A DNA stretch of 34,610 nucleotides. It comes from Alphaproteobacteria bacterium (lineage in GTDB: Bacteria > Pseudomonadota > Alphaproteobacteria > Geminicoccales > Geminicoccaceae). The position numbers and the translations under genes were made by a program. The stretch is taken from positions 1-34,610 of the forward strand of contig JAAAPF010000337.1 in NCBI GenBank assembly GCA_009908425.1, written 5' to 3'. The notes under the pieces were generated by a model. It made no database searches. It was not told the DNA's origin and saw only the letters and a program-made list of their open reading frames with translations. Below, piece by piece: positions 1 to 8,294 of this stretch; positions within the stretch are counted from its first letter, which is position 1; every line of letters begins with the position of its first letter.

Positions 1-531
1 GGCGGGCAGGCCGGCGCCGCCCTGGTGGACCAGGGCGAAGCGGCGGCGGCTGGCGCCGGCGATGGCGCGCGCGGCGACGACGGTCTCCTCGCCGGCCTCC
101 AGGCAGAACGCCACCACCGGCGCGGCGGCGCCGCGCCCCGGGCCGGGGAGGTGGATCGAGCAGGCGGCCTCGCCGACCTGCGCCAGGAGCCGCGGGTGCG
201 ACAGGAGCAGGATGTCGCGGCGCCCCAGGCGGTCCGGTTCCAGCCCCGGCGCCGCCGTCACCGCCCACGCCACGCGCCCCTCGGCGACGCGGTGCAGGCG
301 GGCTTCGAGCCGGCGTCGGGCCACCCGCACCGCCTGGTTCATGGGCGCGCCCGGCGCCGGCCGGCCGCCGCCCGCCAGCGCCGGGTAGCTCTCGACGTAG
401 TGCCAGCTGGGGTTCTCGACCAGCACGACCTCCAGCGGGACGCCCAGGCGCTCGGCCAACGTCACCGCACCGTCGAGCGGGGCGCCGACCTGGTCGACCG
501 CGAGAACGAGACGCTCGGGTTGCTCGGCCAT
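1..531 (-). CDS. Partial gene, possible universal-stress-like (UspA-type) protein
   Basis: This reading frame runs off the left edge; 177 codons are visible from an ATG at 531. The start MAEQPERLVLAVDQVG, followed by an amphipathic stretch and LEVVLVENPSW, resembles the first beta-alpha-beta unit of UspA-type nucleotide-binding folds, but no ATP-binding glycine motif is visible in this part. The codon pattern is uninterrupted. The ATG lies 4 bp after the TGA of the Lon-like protease gene on the same strand, so the two are very probably co-transcribed and translationally coupled. The UspA assignment is tentative and rests on fold-like pattern only; the C-terminus is missing. Confidence 0.6.
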   Translation of the reverse strand, partial: MAEQPERLVLAVDQVGAPLDGAVTLAERLGVPLEVVLVENPSWHYVESYPALAGGGRPAPGAPMNQAVRVARRRLEARLHRVAEGRVAWAVTAAPGLEPDRLGRRDILLLSHPRLLAQVGEAACSIHLPGPGRGAAAPVVAFCLEAGEETVVAARAIAGASRRRFALVHQGGAGLPA

Positions 532-535
532 GGCC

Positions 536-2962
536 TCACTCGCTCCGTTCGCCGCCGCCGCGCAGGGCCGCGACCTCGCCGCCGAAGGCGCGGCGCCGCT
601 CGGCGAACTCGCGCAGCCGGCGGTCGACGCGGTCGTGGACGGTGCCCTCGGGAAAGCGGCCGTCGTCACCGCGCTCGCCCGCCGCCCGGCCGGTCAGCAG
701 TTCCAGACCCTCGTCGACGTGATCGACGGCGTGGACGTGGAAGCGACCCGCCGCCACGGCGTCCCGCACCCGGCGGTGCAGCATCAGATGCCGGGTGTTG
801 GCCTGCGGGATCAAGACGCCCTGATCGCCGGTGAGCTCTTGCGCCTCGCAGAGGTCGAAGAAGCCCTCGATCTTCTCGTTGACCCCGCCGATCGCCTGGA
901 CCTCGCCGTACTGGTTGACGGAGCCGGTGACCGCGAAGCGCTGGGCGAGCGGCAGCTCCGCCAGCGCCGACAGCAGCGCCATCAGCTCGGCCGACGAGGC
1001 GCTGTCGCCCTCCACCCCGCCGTAGGACTGCTCGAAGACGAGGCTGGCCTGCAGCGACAGCGGCACGTCGACGGCGTAGTGCGCGCTCAGATAGCCCGAG
1101 AGGATCAACACCCCCTTGGAGTGGATGGGCCCGCCGAGCTTGGCCTCGCGCTCGATGTCGACGACGTGGCCGGCGCCCATCCGCACCCGCGCGGTGATCC
1201 GCGCCGGCTTGCCGAAGGCGCCCTCGCCCAGGTCCGCGACCGCGAGGCCGTTGATCTGGCCCACGACGTCGCCCTGGGTCGCGATCTGGACGGTGCCGTC
1301 GACGATCTGCTCCAGGGTCCGTTCCTTCGCCCGGGCGAGGCGGTGGCGGCGACCCTCGATGGCGTCGGTGACGGCGGCGCGGTCGACGTGGTCGAGCCCG
1401 CCGCGGCGGGCCAGGACGTCGGCCTCGCGCAGGACGTCGCCCAGGGTCTCGCGTTCGGTCGAGAGCTTGTCGCGGTCGCCCGACAGCCGCGCGGCGTATT
1501 CGGCGAGCCGGGCGAGCCCGCCCGCCGCCACCGGCAACAGCTTGTCGGCCTCGGCCTGGGCGCGGCGCTCGCGGCCGAAGGCCTCGAGCTGGCCGTCGTC
1601 GTGGCGGACCTCCTCCTCGAAGTCGGCGGCGATCTTGAACAGCCGCGGGAACTTGGGCTCGTAGGCCCGCAGCAGGTGGTAGAGCAGGCGGCTGCCGAGC
1701 AGGACGACCTTGACCTTGAGCGGCGTCGGCTGCGGCTCCAGCGTGGTGGTGGACATCAGCCCCATCGCCTGCATCGGCGGCTCGATCGCGACCTCGCCGC
1801 GCTCCAGCGCGCGGGTGAGCGCGTCCCAGGCGAACGGCCGCGCCAACAGGCGCATGACCTCGAGGACCAGATAGCCGCCGTTGGCGCGGTGCAGCGCGCC
1901 GTCGCGGATGAGGTGGAGATCGGTGGTCAGCGCGCCCTGCTGGGCGCGGTGCTCGATGCGGCCGAACAGGCGGTCGTAGCTCGGGTCGTCCTCGACGATG
2001 ACCGGCGCGCCCTCGCGCTCGCTCGAATCGACCAGGAGGTTGACCAGATAGCGCCGGATCAGGTCGTGCCCCTGCTCGACGTTCTCGGCGCGGACGTCGA
2101 AGCCCTCGTCGGGGATCTCGAGAATGGTGTCGACGTGGTCGAGGATGTCGCGGCGCACGCCGTCGAGAAAGGCGCGCACCCCCTCGTGGTCGGCGTAGCG
2201 TTCGACCAGCGGGTCGAACAGATGGCCGAGGGCGTCGTCGGCGGTGCGACGGCCGAGATCGCGGGCCTGTTCGCGGACCTCGCTCACCCATTGCGGGAAC
2301 TGGCGCACCGCGGCCTGAAGCTCGCGCTCGAGCTCGCTGATCGCCTCGCGAAACTGCTTGCGCTCGTCGTCGGGGAGTTTGTTGAAGTCGTCCGGCGGGA
2401 TCACCTCGCCGTCCTTCATCGGCATGAAGGCGAAGCCCATGGGCGTGCGCTGCAGGGCGATCGAGCGTTGCCGGGCGTGCTCTTCGACCTCGTGGATCGC
2501 CGCCTCCTGGCGATCCTTGACCCCTTGTTCCAGGGTCTCCTTCTGGGTGCGGTACTCCTCGTTCTCGAAGGCGGCGGAGAGCGACGGTTTGAGCTCGCGC
2601 ACCAGCTGGACCATGTCCTCGCGCAGGCGCCGTCCGGTGCCGGGCGGCAGCGACAGCCGCCGCGGCCGCCGGGCTTCACCGAAGTTGTTGACGTAGCAGA
2701 GGTCGAAGGGCGCGGGGTCGCCCTCCGCGTGGTTCCTGAGCCGGTCCAGCACGACGTCGCGCTTGCCGAGAGCCTCGGGACCCATCGCGAACACGTTGTA
2801 GCCGGTATCACCGAGCTGGAGCGCGAAGCTCAGCGCCTCCACCGCCCGGCTCTGGCCCAGCGGCGCGGCCGGCGGCGCCGGGGTGTCGTCCAGGCCGGCG
2901 AAGGCCGCTTCGGGACAGTCCCAGGCGAGCGCTTCCGCGCTCAAGGACTCGGGCACCGGCAT
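536..2962 (-). CDS. Lon-family ATP-dependent protease (LonB/YcbZ-like, soluble)
   Basis: An 808-residue protein of the Lon-related group with an AAA-type ATPase region followed by a C-terminal Lon protease domain. The Ser-Lys dyad is visible: Ser about 654 in GVEGDSASS and Lys about 697 in GGVNEKIEGFF. ANGGYLVLEVMRLL (about 360-373) is a conserved ATPase-region signature of this group. The P-loop is degenerate (GPEALGKRD, about 61-69, with Arg where Ser/Thr is usual). A charged, coiled-coil-like stretch covers about 120-245. No membrane segment is present, so it is probably a cytoplasmic protein-quality-control protease. The ATG at 2962 is chosen because GGAGG lies 5 bp upstream; two in-frame GTG codons precede it. 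A partial stress-like gene follows after 4 bp. Confidence 0.93.
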   Translation of the reverse strand: MPVPESLSAEALAWDCPEAAFAGLDDTPAPPAAPLGQSRAVEALSFALQLGDTGYNVFAMGPEALGKRDVVLDRLRNHAEGDPAPFDLCYVNNFGEARRPRRLSLPPGTGRRLREDMVQLVRELKPSLSAAFENEEYRTQKETLEQGVKDRQEAAIHEVEEHARQRSIALQRTPMGFAFMPMKDGEVIPPDDFNKLPDDERKQFREAISELERELQAAVRQFPQWVSEVREQARDLGRRTADDALGHLFDPLVERYADHEGVRAFLDGVRRDILDHVDTILEIPDEGFDVRAENVEQGHDLIRRYLVNLLVDSSEREGAPVIVEDDPSYDRLFGRIEHRAQQGALTTDLHLIRDGALHRANGGYLVLEVMRLLARPFAWDALTRALERGEVAIEPPMQAMGLMSTTTLEPQPTPLKVKVVLLGSRLLYHLLRAYEPKFPRLFKIAADFEEEVRHDDGQLEAFGRERRAQAEADKLLPVAAGGLARLAEYAARLSGDRDKLSTERETLGDVLREADVLARRGGLDHVDRAAVTDAIEGRRHRLARAKERTLEQIVDGTVQIATQGDVVGQINGLAVADLGEGAFGKPARITARVRMGAGHVVDIEREAKLGGPIHSKGVLILSGYLSAHYAVDVPLSLQASLVFEQSYGGVEGDSASSAELMALLSALAELPLAQRFAVTGSVNQYGEVQAIGGVNEKIEGFFDLCEAQELTGDQGVLIPQANTRHLMLHRRVRDAVAAGRFHVHAVDHVDEGLELLTGRAAGERGDDGRFPEGTVHDRVDRRLREFAERRRAFGGEVAALRGGGERSE

Positions 2963-3110
2963 CACCACCTCCGCTCACGCCGTGGGTGTGTCGAGAACGC
3001 CTGTCAAAGTGCGCGAGGCGCTCGGAGGTTGCAGCGCCGCGACGCCGCCGACTGCAACCGCCGCCGACGCCGGACGTTTCACCGCCGTCTGCGAGGAACG
3101 GGAGGTCGCC

Positions 3111-3344
3111 ATGCCGGTCTGCGAGGTCTGCGGCAACGACTACGACAAGGCGTTCGCGGTTCGAAAGGACGGGGCCGAGCACGTTTTCGACAGCTTCGAG
3201 TGTGCCATGCACGCGCTGGCGCCGACCTGTCGGCATTGCGGCGTGCGCATCGCCGGCCACGGCGTCGAGCACGACGGCCAGATCTTCTGCTGCGCCAGCT
3301 GCGCCCAGCGCGCCGGGGTGCCGGGCCTCACCGACCGCAGCTGA
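3111..3344 (+). CDS. Small Cys-rich zinc-binding protein (metallothionein/TRASH-like)
   Basis: A 77-residue protein with two CxxC knuckles (CEVC at about 4-7, CRHC at about 41-44) and further cysteines (FECAM, FCCASC), plus several His that could complete two zinc sites. A strong GGGAGG lies 6 bp before the ATG at 3111. Similar short proteins beginning MPVCEVCGNDYDK are often labelled prokaryotic metallothionein-like, but the cysteine spacing here looks more like a zinc ribbon or TRASH domain. The gene is divergent from the Lon-like protease with about 150 bp between starts. A metal-buffering or regulatory role is inference; the metal-binding cysteines are directly visible. Confidence 0.8.
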   Translation: MPVCEVCGNDYDKAFAVRKDGAEHVFDSFECAMHALAPTCRHCGVRIAGHGVEHDGQIFCCASCAQRAGVPGLTDRS

Positions 3345-3450
3345 CGGGCGCGAGCCGAGCCGGCGCGGCGGCGTGCCGGCGGGGCGCGCGCGGCGGGTCA
3401 TCCACGCTCGCGACGGCGGTCGCGGTGGCCGCGCAGCAAGAGGCGAGCCG

Positions 3451-4056
3451 ATGCGGGTCGTTTGCAGGACCGAGCGCAGTCTGTTGAGCCACGACGAGTT
3501 CGAAGCCGTGCGGCTCGGCCACCATCCGGCGGTCTACGGGTTGGCCCGCGACGAGCTGCTCGGGCTGATCGCCCGCCTGCGCGCGATGCGCGACCAGGAA
3601 CGGACGTTCGTGCGAGCCCGGCGCCGCCGGGCGCGGGGCAAGGATCGCGGCCGCGGCGACAGCTTTCCGGGCACCGCCGACCGACCACAAGAGCGCGATC
3701 AGATCTTCACCGCGGCGATGCGCCGGCTCGACGAGGAGCGCGAGCGCCAGCGCGCGCTCGCCGCCCGCACCACCAACGCCGAGGCCGCCCGGCGGGCGTT
3801 GGCGCTGCGCCGGGCGCAGGCGTTCGTCCCCCACCCGGCCGGCGGCGACAGCGCGCTCGGCGGGGTGGCGTCGATCCCCAGCTCCCGGCGCCGTCACCAG
3901 ATCGCGCCCGAGCGTATCGGCCGCGTCTCACAGCACACCAAAGTCCGCCAGGCCGCCCGCGACGCCTGTGGCGGCCGGCGCGATGATCGTCGCGGCGGCG
4001 GCGCGGTCGACGGGTCCGCCTGGACGCGTCGACCGCGGGCTCGGTCCCCGATCTAG
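3451..4056 (+). CDS. Hypothetical Arg-rich basic protein
   Basis: A 201-residue, strongly basic protein without a signal peptide or membrane segment. Visible features are an N-terminal LSHDEFEAVRLGHHPAVYGL segment, an Arg/Lys-rich helix (about 45-70), a conserved-looking GDSFPGTADRP turn (about 72-82), a long charged helix (about 88-125) and IGRVSQHTKVRQAARD near the C-terminus. I recognise this as the pattern of an uncharacterised alphaproteobacterial family but know no function; nucleic-acid binding would fit the charge. An AAGAGG precedes the ATG. Its TAG stop shares the palindrome CTAG (4053-4056) with the TAG stop of the convergent pseudoazurin gene. Confidence 0.75.
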   Translation: MRVVCRTERSLLSHDEFEAVRLGHHPAVYGLARDELLGLIARLRAMRDQERTFVRARRRRARGKDRGRGDSFPGTADRPQERDQIFTAAMRRLDEERERQRALAARTTNAEAARRALALRRAQAFVPHPAGGDSALGGVASIPSSRRRHQIAPERIGRVSQHTKVRQAARDACGGRRDDRRGGGAVDGSAWTRRPRARSPI

Positions 4057-4502
4057 TCGAGCGCGGCGCGGGCCTCTTCGATCAGCCCCTCCATGCGGCG
4101 GCCGGCGCGGCCGGGAAAGCGCTGCTCCGCCAGGGCGTCCAGGTTCGGCGCTTCGTCGCCCACCAGGATCAGCCCGACCATCCCGAGGGTGTAGTGCGGC
4201 GTGCACTTGTAGCCGTAGAGCCCCTCTTCGGTCAGCGTGACCTCGATCTCCTCGTTGATCTTGCCGTTGAAGGTCTCACCGCCCGCGGGCACCGCGCCCT
4301 CGATGGTGGCGGCGTTGTGGCCGGGATCGCCGTTCACGAACTTGATCGTGTCACCCGGCTCCACCTGCAGGAACTCCGGCGAATAGACGTAGCGCCCGCC
4401 GTCGGGGCCCTTGTTCAGCATCTCGACCGTGTGGGTCTCGGCGAGGACCGGGCTGGCGGCGAGAAGAGCGGCCGCGGCGGCGAACGCGAGCGAGCGTCGC
4501 AT
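4053..4502 (-). CDS. Pseudoazurin-type periplasmic blue copper protein
   Basis: A 149-residue type-1 copper protein with a Sec signal peptide (about 1-21, ending SPVLA) and a plastocyanin/pseudoazurin fold. All four copper ligands are visible: His62 (DPGHN), and Cys100, His103 and Met108 in YKCTPHYTLGM. Pseudoazurins carry electrons in the periplasm, typically to nitrite or nitrous-oxide reductases, but none of those enzymes is in this window, so its partner is unknown. The ATG at 4502 follows an AAGAGGTG ribosome site; a longer start 12 codons upstream would put charged residues before the signal peptide and is less likely. An imperfect inverted repeat ACACT-CA-AGTGT lies upstream at about 4554-4565. 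Confidence 0.93.
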   Translation of the reverse strand: MRRSLAFAAAAALLAASPVLAETHTVEMLNKGPDGGRYVYSPEFLQVEPGDTIKFVNGDPGHNAATIEGAVPAGGETFNGKINEEIEVTLTEEGLYGYKCTPHYTLGMVGLILVGDEAPNLDALAEQRFPGRAGRRMEGLIEEARAALD

Positions 4503-4761
4503 GCAACACCTCTTGTTGTCGTGGCGAGGCGTCGGCACTCCCGCCGACGCTCACACTCAAGTGTTGCGCCCCCATGACGGATCAGCCCCGCGCGGCCGCA
4601 CGCCGCAGCGAACGGCGACGCGGGGCGAGCGGGTCGGCGGTCGGGCGGCGGCGGCCACCGCGGCCGCGGCGACGGTCGGGTACGACGGCGCCCGCTCTGG
4701 CCTTTTGCGTCGGCGGGCTTAGCATCGCGCGACGGCGCCGCGTCCCACTGCGCGAGGTTTC

Positions 4762-6570
4762 ATGTCCGCCGACGCCCTCTACGTCCTGGTCGTGCTCGCG
4801 GCCACGGTGGCGCTGTTCGTCTCGGACCGGATCCGGCTCGAGCTGGTCGCGGTCCTCGCCACCCTCGCCCTCGTCCTCGGCGGGCAGATCGACGCCACCG
4901 AGGCGGTGGCCGGGCTCGGCGACCGCGTCGTCGTGCTGATCGCCGCCCTCTTCGTCGTCGGCGAGGCGCTGTTTCGCACCGGTGTGGCGCACCGCGTCGG
5001 CGGCTTTCTGGTCGCCCGTGCCGGTGCCGAGGAGCGCCGGCTGATCGCGCTGATGATGGCGGCGGTGGCGGTGCTCTCCGCGTTCATGAGCTCCACCGGT
5101 GCCGTCGCCGTCTTCATCCCGATCGCGCTCGGTCTCGCCCAGCGTACCGGCATCGCGCGCGAGCGCCTGCTGATGCCCTTGGCCATCGCCGCGATGATCG
5201 GCGGCATGCTGACGCTCATCGGCACGCCGCCCAACCTGGTCGTCGCCGCCGAGCTGCGCCGCGCCGGGCTGGAGCCCTTCGGCTTCTTCGCCTTCACGCC
5301 CATCGGCGCCGTCGTGCTGGTCGCCGGCATCGCCTACATGGCCGTGATCGGCGCCCGCCTGTTGGGCGCCCGCGGGGGCGAGGCCGGGGGCGCGCGGCCG
5401 ACCATCCGCGAGCTGATCGCCGCCCACGATCTGATGGACGAGGTCTTCCTGGTGCGGGTGCCGGCGGGCAGCCGGCTGGTCGGCCAGGCGGTGCGCGAGG
5501 CGCGCCTGATCCGGCGCTACGGCGTCACCGTGGTGGGCGTGCGCCGCGGCAAGGGTTTTCGCGCGGCGTCACCGGAGACCCGCTTCGAGGCCGGCGACCT
5601 GCTGGTGGTCACCGGCGAGGCCGGCGACATCGAGCGGTTCAAGGCGGTGGAGGGCGTCCTCACCCTGCCCTTCGACGAGGCCCCGCCGCGGCAGTCCGAC
5701 GACGATCTGGGCGTCGTCGAGGTGCTGGTCTCGCCGCAGTCGCAGGTGGTCGGGCGCACCGTCGTCCAGGCCGGGTTCCGCGAGGTCCACGGTCTCGTGG
5801 TGCAGTCGGTGATGCGCGGCGGCCGCCGGGTGCGCACGCCGCTCGCCGAACTCACCCTGCAGGGCGGCGACGTGTTGTTGATGGCGGGGAGCTGGGGCGC
5901 CATCCGGCGGCTGGCCCGCGAGCGACCCAACCTGTTCGTGCTGCGCCTGCCGCAGGAGGCCGACGACGTCGCCCCGGCGCGCACCAAGGCGCCGATCGCG
6001 CTCGCGGTCACGGGTCTGATGATCGCCGCGCTGACGCTCAACCTGTTGCCGAGCGTGATCGTGGTGCTGATCGCGGCGGTCGCGCTGGTGCTGTCGGGCT
6101 GTCTCGACATGCCGGCGGTCTACCGGGCGATCAATTGGCAGAGCGTGCTTTTGATCGCCTTCATGCTGCCGATGGCGACGGCGCTGGACAATTCGGGAGC
6201 GCTGGACCTGGTCGTCGACGGGCTGGTGGGCGGGCTCGGCGACGCCGGCCCGATGGCGCTCCTGGCCGTGCTGTTCCTGTTGACCTCGGGGTTGAGCCAG
6301 GTGATCTCCAACACCGCGACGACGGTGCTGGTCGCCCCGGTCGCACTCTCCGCCGCGCAGCAGCTCGACGTCTCGCCCTACTCGCTGTTGATGGGGGTCG
6401 CCATCGCGGCGTCCACCGCCTTCGCCACCCCGGTGGCCTCGCCGGTCAACACCCTCGTCCTCGGCCCCGGGCGCTACCGCTTCACCGACTTCCTAAAAGT
6501 CGGCGTGCCGCTGCAGCTGGTGGCGCTCGGGTTGTGCTTAGCCCTGTTGCCGGTGCTGTTTCCGTTCTGA
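4762..6570 (+). CDS. SLC13/DASS-type permease with two RCK_C (TrkA-C) domains
   Basis: A 602-residue inner-membrane transporter. The N-terminal membrane half (about 1-200) carries conserved STGAVAVFIPIAL and IGTPPNLVVAAELR segments. Two cytoplasmic RCK_C domains follow (about 210-290, LVGQAVREARLIRRYGVTVVG; and about 310-390, VVGRTVVQAGFREVHGL). The C-terminal membrane half (about 410-602) has SNTATTVLVAPVALSAAQ, the matching half-site motif. The family moves sulfate, dicarboxylates or other anions with Na+ or H+; substrate cannot be read from sequence. RCK_C domains usually sense a ligand that gates transport. The ATG has GAGG 6 bp upstream. No partner transporter genes flank it. Confidence 0.92.
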   Translation: MSADALYVLVVLAATVALFVSDRIRLELVAVLATLALVLGGQIDATEAVAGLGDRVVVLIAALFVVGEALFRTGVAHRVGGFLVARAGAEERRLIALMMAAVAVLSAFMSSTGAVAVFIPIALGLAQRTGIARERLLMPLAIAAMIGGMLTLIGTPPNLVVAAELRRAGLEPFGFFAFTPIGAVVLVAGIAYMAVIGARLLGARGGEAGGARPTIRELIAAHDLMDEVFLVRVPAGSRLVGQAVREARLIRRYGVTVVGVRRGKGFRAASPETRFEAGDLLVVTGEAGDIERFKAVEGVLTLPFDEAPPRQSDDDLGVVEVLVSPQSQVVGRTVVQAGFREVHGLVVQSVMRGGRRVRTPLAELTLQGGDVLLMAGSWGAIRRLARERPNLFVLRLPQEADDVAPARTKAPIALAVTGLMIAALTLNLLPSVIVVLIAAVALVLSGCLDMPAVYRAINWQSVLLIAFMLPMATALDNSGALDLVVDGLVGGLGDAGPMALLAVLFLLTSGLSQVISNTATTVLVAPVALSAAQQLDVSPYSLLMGVAIAASTAFATPVASPVNTLVLGPGRYRFTDFLKVGVPLQLVALGLCLALLPVLFPF

Positions 6571-6798
6571 GGCCGCGCGCCGACGCAGCGCGTCACCCGG
6601 CGGCCGGTCTCGCGGCTGGCCCCGGCGGGGGTGAGGCCGCGGTCGAGAGGACGCGGTCGGCGGCCGCCACGGCGTGTGCGGCGCCCACGGGCGCCCGGCA
6701 ACGGCGAGGAACTGGCCCGTCGTCGCCGACGACGAGCCCCTCCCGTGGGATGGGCTCGCCGGGCGGCCCGTGGGCCCGCACGGGTCGGCGAGGCGCGG

Positions 6799-7308
6799 TC
6801 AGCCCGCCGCGCCCTCGCCGTGCGCGATCGGAATCCGCCGCGCATCGGTTTCGCGCTGCGCCGCGGGCTTCGGCACGTGAACCTCCAGCACGCCCTCGGC
6901 ACTCTTGGCCTCGACGCGGTCGGCGTCGATCTCGAAGGGCAGACGGATGGTGCGCGAGAAGCCGCCGGTGACGCGCTCGCGCCGGTGCCAGCCGTCGCCC
7001 TCGTCGCTGCGGGTCTCCTCGCGGCGACCCTGCAGCGTCAGCCGGTCGTCGCGGACCGACAGGTCCACGTCCTCGGGCTTCACCCCGGGAAGATCGGCGC
7101 TGACGACGATTTCGTCGTCGCCCTCGCGGACGTCGATGCGCGGCTGCCACACCGCCGGTTCGCCAGCGGTGTCGATGTCGCCGTCGAGCAGTTGGCCGAC
7201 GAGGCGGTCCAACTCGCGATGGAAGGTGTCCAGTGGATCGACCCCCCGAGCCTCCCGGGCGGGCGTGGCCAGACGGCGACGAAGCGTCGGGGTTCGGGTC
7301 TCGAGCAT
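6799..7308 (-). CDS. Hsp20/alpha-crystallin small heat-shock protein
   Basis: A 169-residue cytoplasmic holdase chaperone. After a short Arg-rich N-terminus comes the alpha-crystallin domain (about 50-145) with the family signatures PRIDVREGDDEIVVSADLPG, the V-DLSVRDDRLTLQG strand pair, FSRTIRLPFEIDAD and the C-terminal EGVLEVHVPKP. A short tail with an IPI motif (RRIPIAHG), the classic IxI/V oligomer contact, follows. The ATG at 7308 is chosen because GGAGG lies 7 bp upstream. The gene is divergent from DUF2905 and convergent with the SLC13 permease. Its ribosome site is inside a small hairpin (separate entry). Confidence 0.95.
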   Translation of the reverse strand: MLETRTPTLRRRLATPAREARGVDPLDTFHRELDRLVGQLLDGDIDTAGEPAVWQPRIDVREGDDEIVVSADLPGVKPEDVDLSVRDDRLTLQGRREETRSDEGDGWHRRERVTGGFSRTIRLPFEIDADRVEAKSAEGVLEVHVPKPAAQRETDARRIPIAHGEGAAG

Positions 7309-7311
7309 CGT

Positions 7312-7325
7312 CGAACCTCCGTTCG
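7312..7325 (-). promoter_or_regulatory. Hairpin holding the hsp20 ribosome-binding site
   Basis: On the minus strand CGAAC-GGAG-GTTCG forms a perfect 5-bp stem whose loop is the core of the Shine-Dalgarno sequence, 3 bp from the hsp20 ATG. It could act as a weak RNA thermometer in the manner of other small heat-shock genes. The stem is short, so this is a suggestion only. Confidence 0.35.
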
Positions 7326-7379
7326 GTGGTTGCCGATCTCGACGGGCGGCGGCCACGGTCCGTGCGCCACCCTTATCGC

Positions 7380-7408
7380 AGATGTCGCCCCGTCGCGGCG
7401 CTGTTCAA
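7380..7408 (-). promoter_or_regulatory. Candidate hsp20 promoter
   Basis: Reading the minus strand, TTGAAC (7408-7403) and ACATCT (7385-7380) are separated by 17 bp and would start transcription about 65 bp before the hsp20 ATG. TTGAA is shared by RpoD and RpoH -35 elements, so which sigma factor is used cannot be decided. Confidence 0.35.
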
Positions 7409-7474
7409 CCCCTTCCGACCGGCGCGACGGCCCCCACCTCCGATAGGGTTCGCCTCGGCCACGAAAGGCTCGTC

Positions 7475-7675
7475 ATGGTGCGCTGGCTCGTGATCCTCGG
7501 CCTCGCCCTCGTGGTGGTGGGCCTGGCGTGGCCCTGGCTGGCCAAGCTCGGCCTCGGCCGCCTACCGGGCGACATCGTCATCGAACGCGAGAACGTGAAA
7601 ATCTACCTGCCGTTGGCGACCTCGCTCGTGGTGAGCGTCGTCGCCAGCCTGGTGCTCTGGTGGCTCGGTCGCTGA
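7475..7675 (+). CDS. DUF2905 small membrane protein
   Basis: A 66-residue inner-membrane protein with two hydrophobic helices (about 4-24 and 46-63) separated by the loop GRLPGDIVIERENVKIYLPL. The GRLPGDI...N...YxPL loop is the hallmark of DUF2905 (PF11146), a widespread family of unknown function. GAAAGG precedes the ATG at 7475. It stands alone between divergent hsp20 and convergent polysaccharide-export genes. Confidence 0.9.
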   Translation: MVRWLVILGLALVVVGLAWPWLAKLGLGRLPGDIVIERENVKIYLPLATSLVVSVVASLVLWWLGR

Positions 7676-7702
7676 GGCGGGCGGACGCCGGCGACGCCCG
7701 CC
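7676..7702. terminator. Hairpin between convergent genes, probable bidirectional terminator
   Basis: GGCGGGCG (7676-7683) and CGCCCGCC (7695-7702) form a perfect 8-bp stem with an 11-base loop. It starts directly after the DUF2905 stop and sits 10 bp before the stop of the convergent export gene. There is no T-run on either side. Confidence 0.5.
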
Positions 7703-7712
7703 CGGCTCGATC

Positions 7713-8294
7713 TCAGAAGAAGCTACCGGGCACGATCACGGTATCGCCCGCCTCGAGGAAGATGTTCTTCTGCATCTCGCCGTCACTGGCCACCGCGTCG
7801 TAGTCGAAGGCGATGCTCATCTGCTCGTCGGCCTGGGTCCGCAGGATGCGGATGCCGCCGGTACCGGCGAAGGGGGTGAGCCCGCCGGCGATGCTGAGCG
7901 CCTGCAGGACCGTGATCGGCTGCGACAGCTGGTACTCGCCCGGCTCGTTGACCTCGCCGATGACGTAGACCCGGTAGCCCTGGGCCTCGAGCAACTCGAC
8001 GGTCACCACCGCATCGGGGATGAACTCCTCGAGTTGCTCGGTGATCGTGTCGGCGACCTCGCCCGGCGTCCGGTTGGCGGCGGGCACGCTGCCGGCCAGC
8101 GGGTAGGACACCGTCCCGTCGGGCTGGATCCGCGCCTCGCGCAGCAGCTCCTCCTCGCGCCAGACCGAGATCCGAACGACGTCCCCTGGGTTCAACCGAT
8201 ACTCCGGTGCGGCCTGACCGAGCGCCGGCGTCGACGGTATGCTCCATCCCATCCCCAAGGCCAGGAGCACCACAAGCAGTTTCAATCCACGCAT
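7713..8294 (-). CDS. Polysaccharide biosynthesis/export protein (Wza/Poly_export type, short)
   Basis: A 193-residue exported protein with a signal peptide (about 1-27, ending ALGQA) followed by a Poly_export domain (YRLNPGDVVRISVWREEEL, PDGTVSYPLAGSV) and an SLBB-type segment (GYRVYVIGEVNEPGEY ... ITVLQALSIAGGLTPFA). Members form or line the outer-membrane channel for capsule or exopolysaccharide. Unlike Wza, no lipobox cysteine is present, so it is probably a soluble or peripherally bound periplasmic form. The ATG at 8294 has GAAGAGG 5 bp upstream. No glycosyltransferase, Wzc kinase or flippase gene is adjacent, so it is an orphan here. Confidence 0.9.
   Translation of the reverse strand: MRGLKLLVVLLALGMGWSIPSTPALGQAAPEYRLNPGDVVRISVWREEELLREARIQPDGTVSYPLAGSVPAANRTPGEVADTITEQLEEFIPDAVVTVELLEAQGYRVYVIGEVNEPGEYQLSQPITVLQALSIAGGLTPFAGTGGIRILRTQADEQMSIAFDYDAVASDGEMQKNIFLEAGDTVIVPGSFF

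Noticed and set aside
530-3487. A 985-codon open frame on the plus strand
   Set aside because: It is the antisense of the Lon-like protease; composition is Arg/Ala/Asp-biased, no family motif, and no ribosome site. GC-rich third positions produce such shadows.
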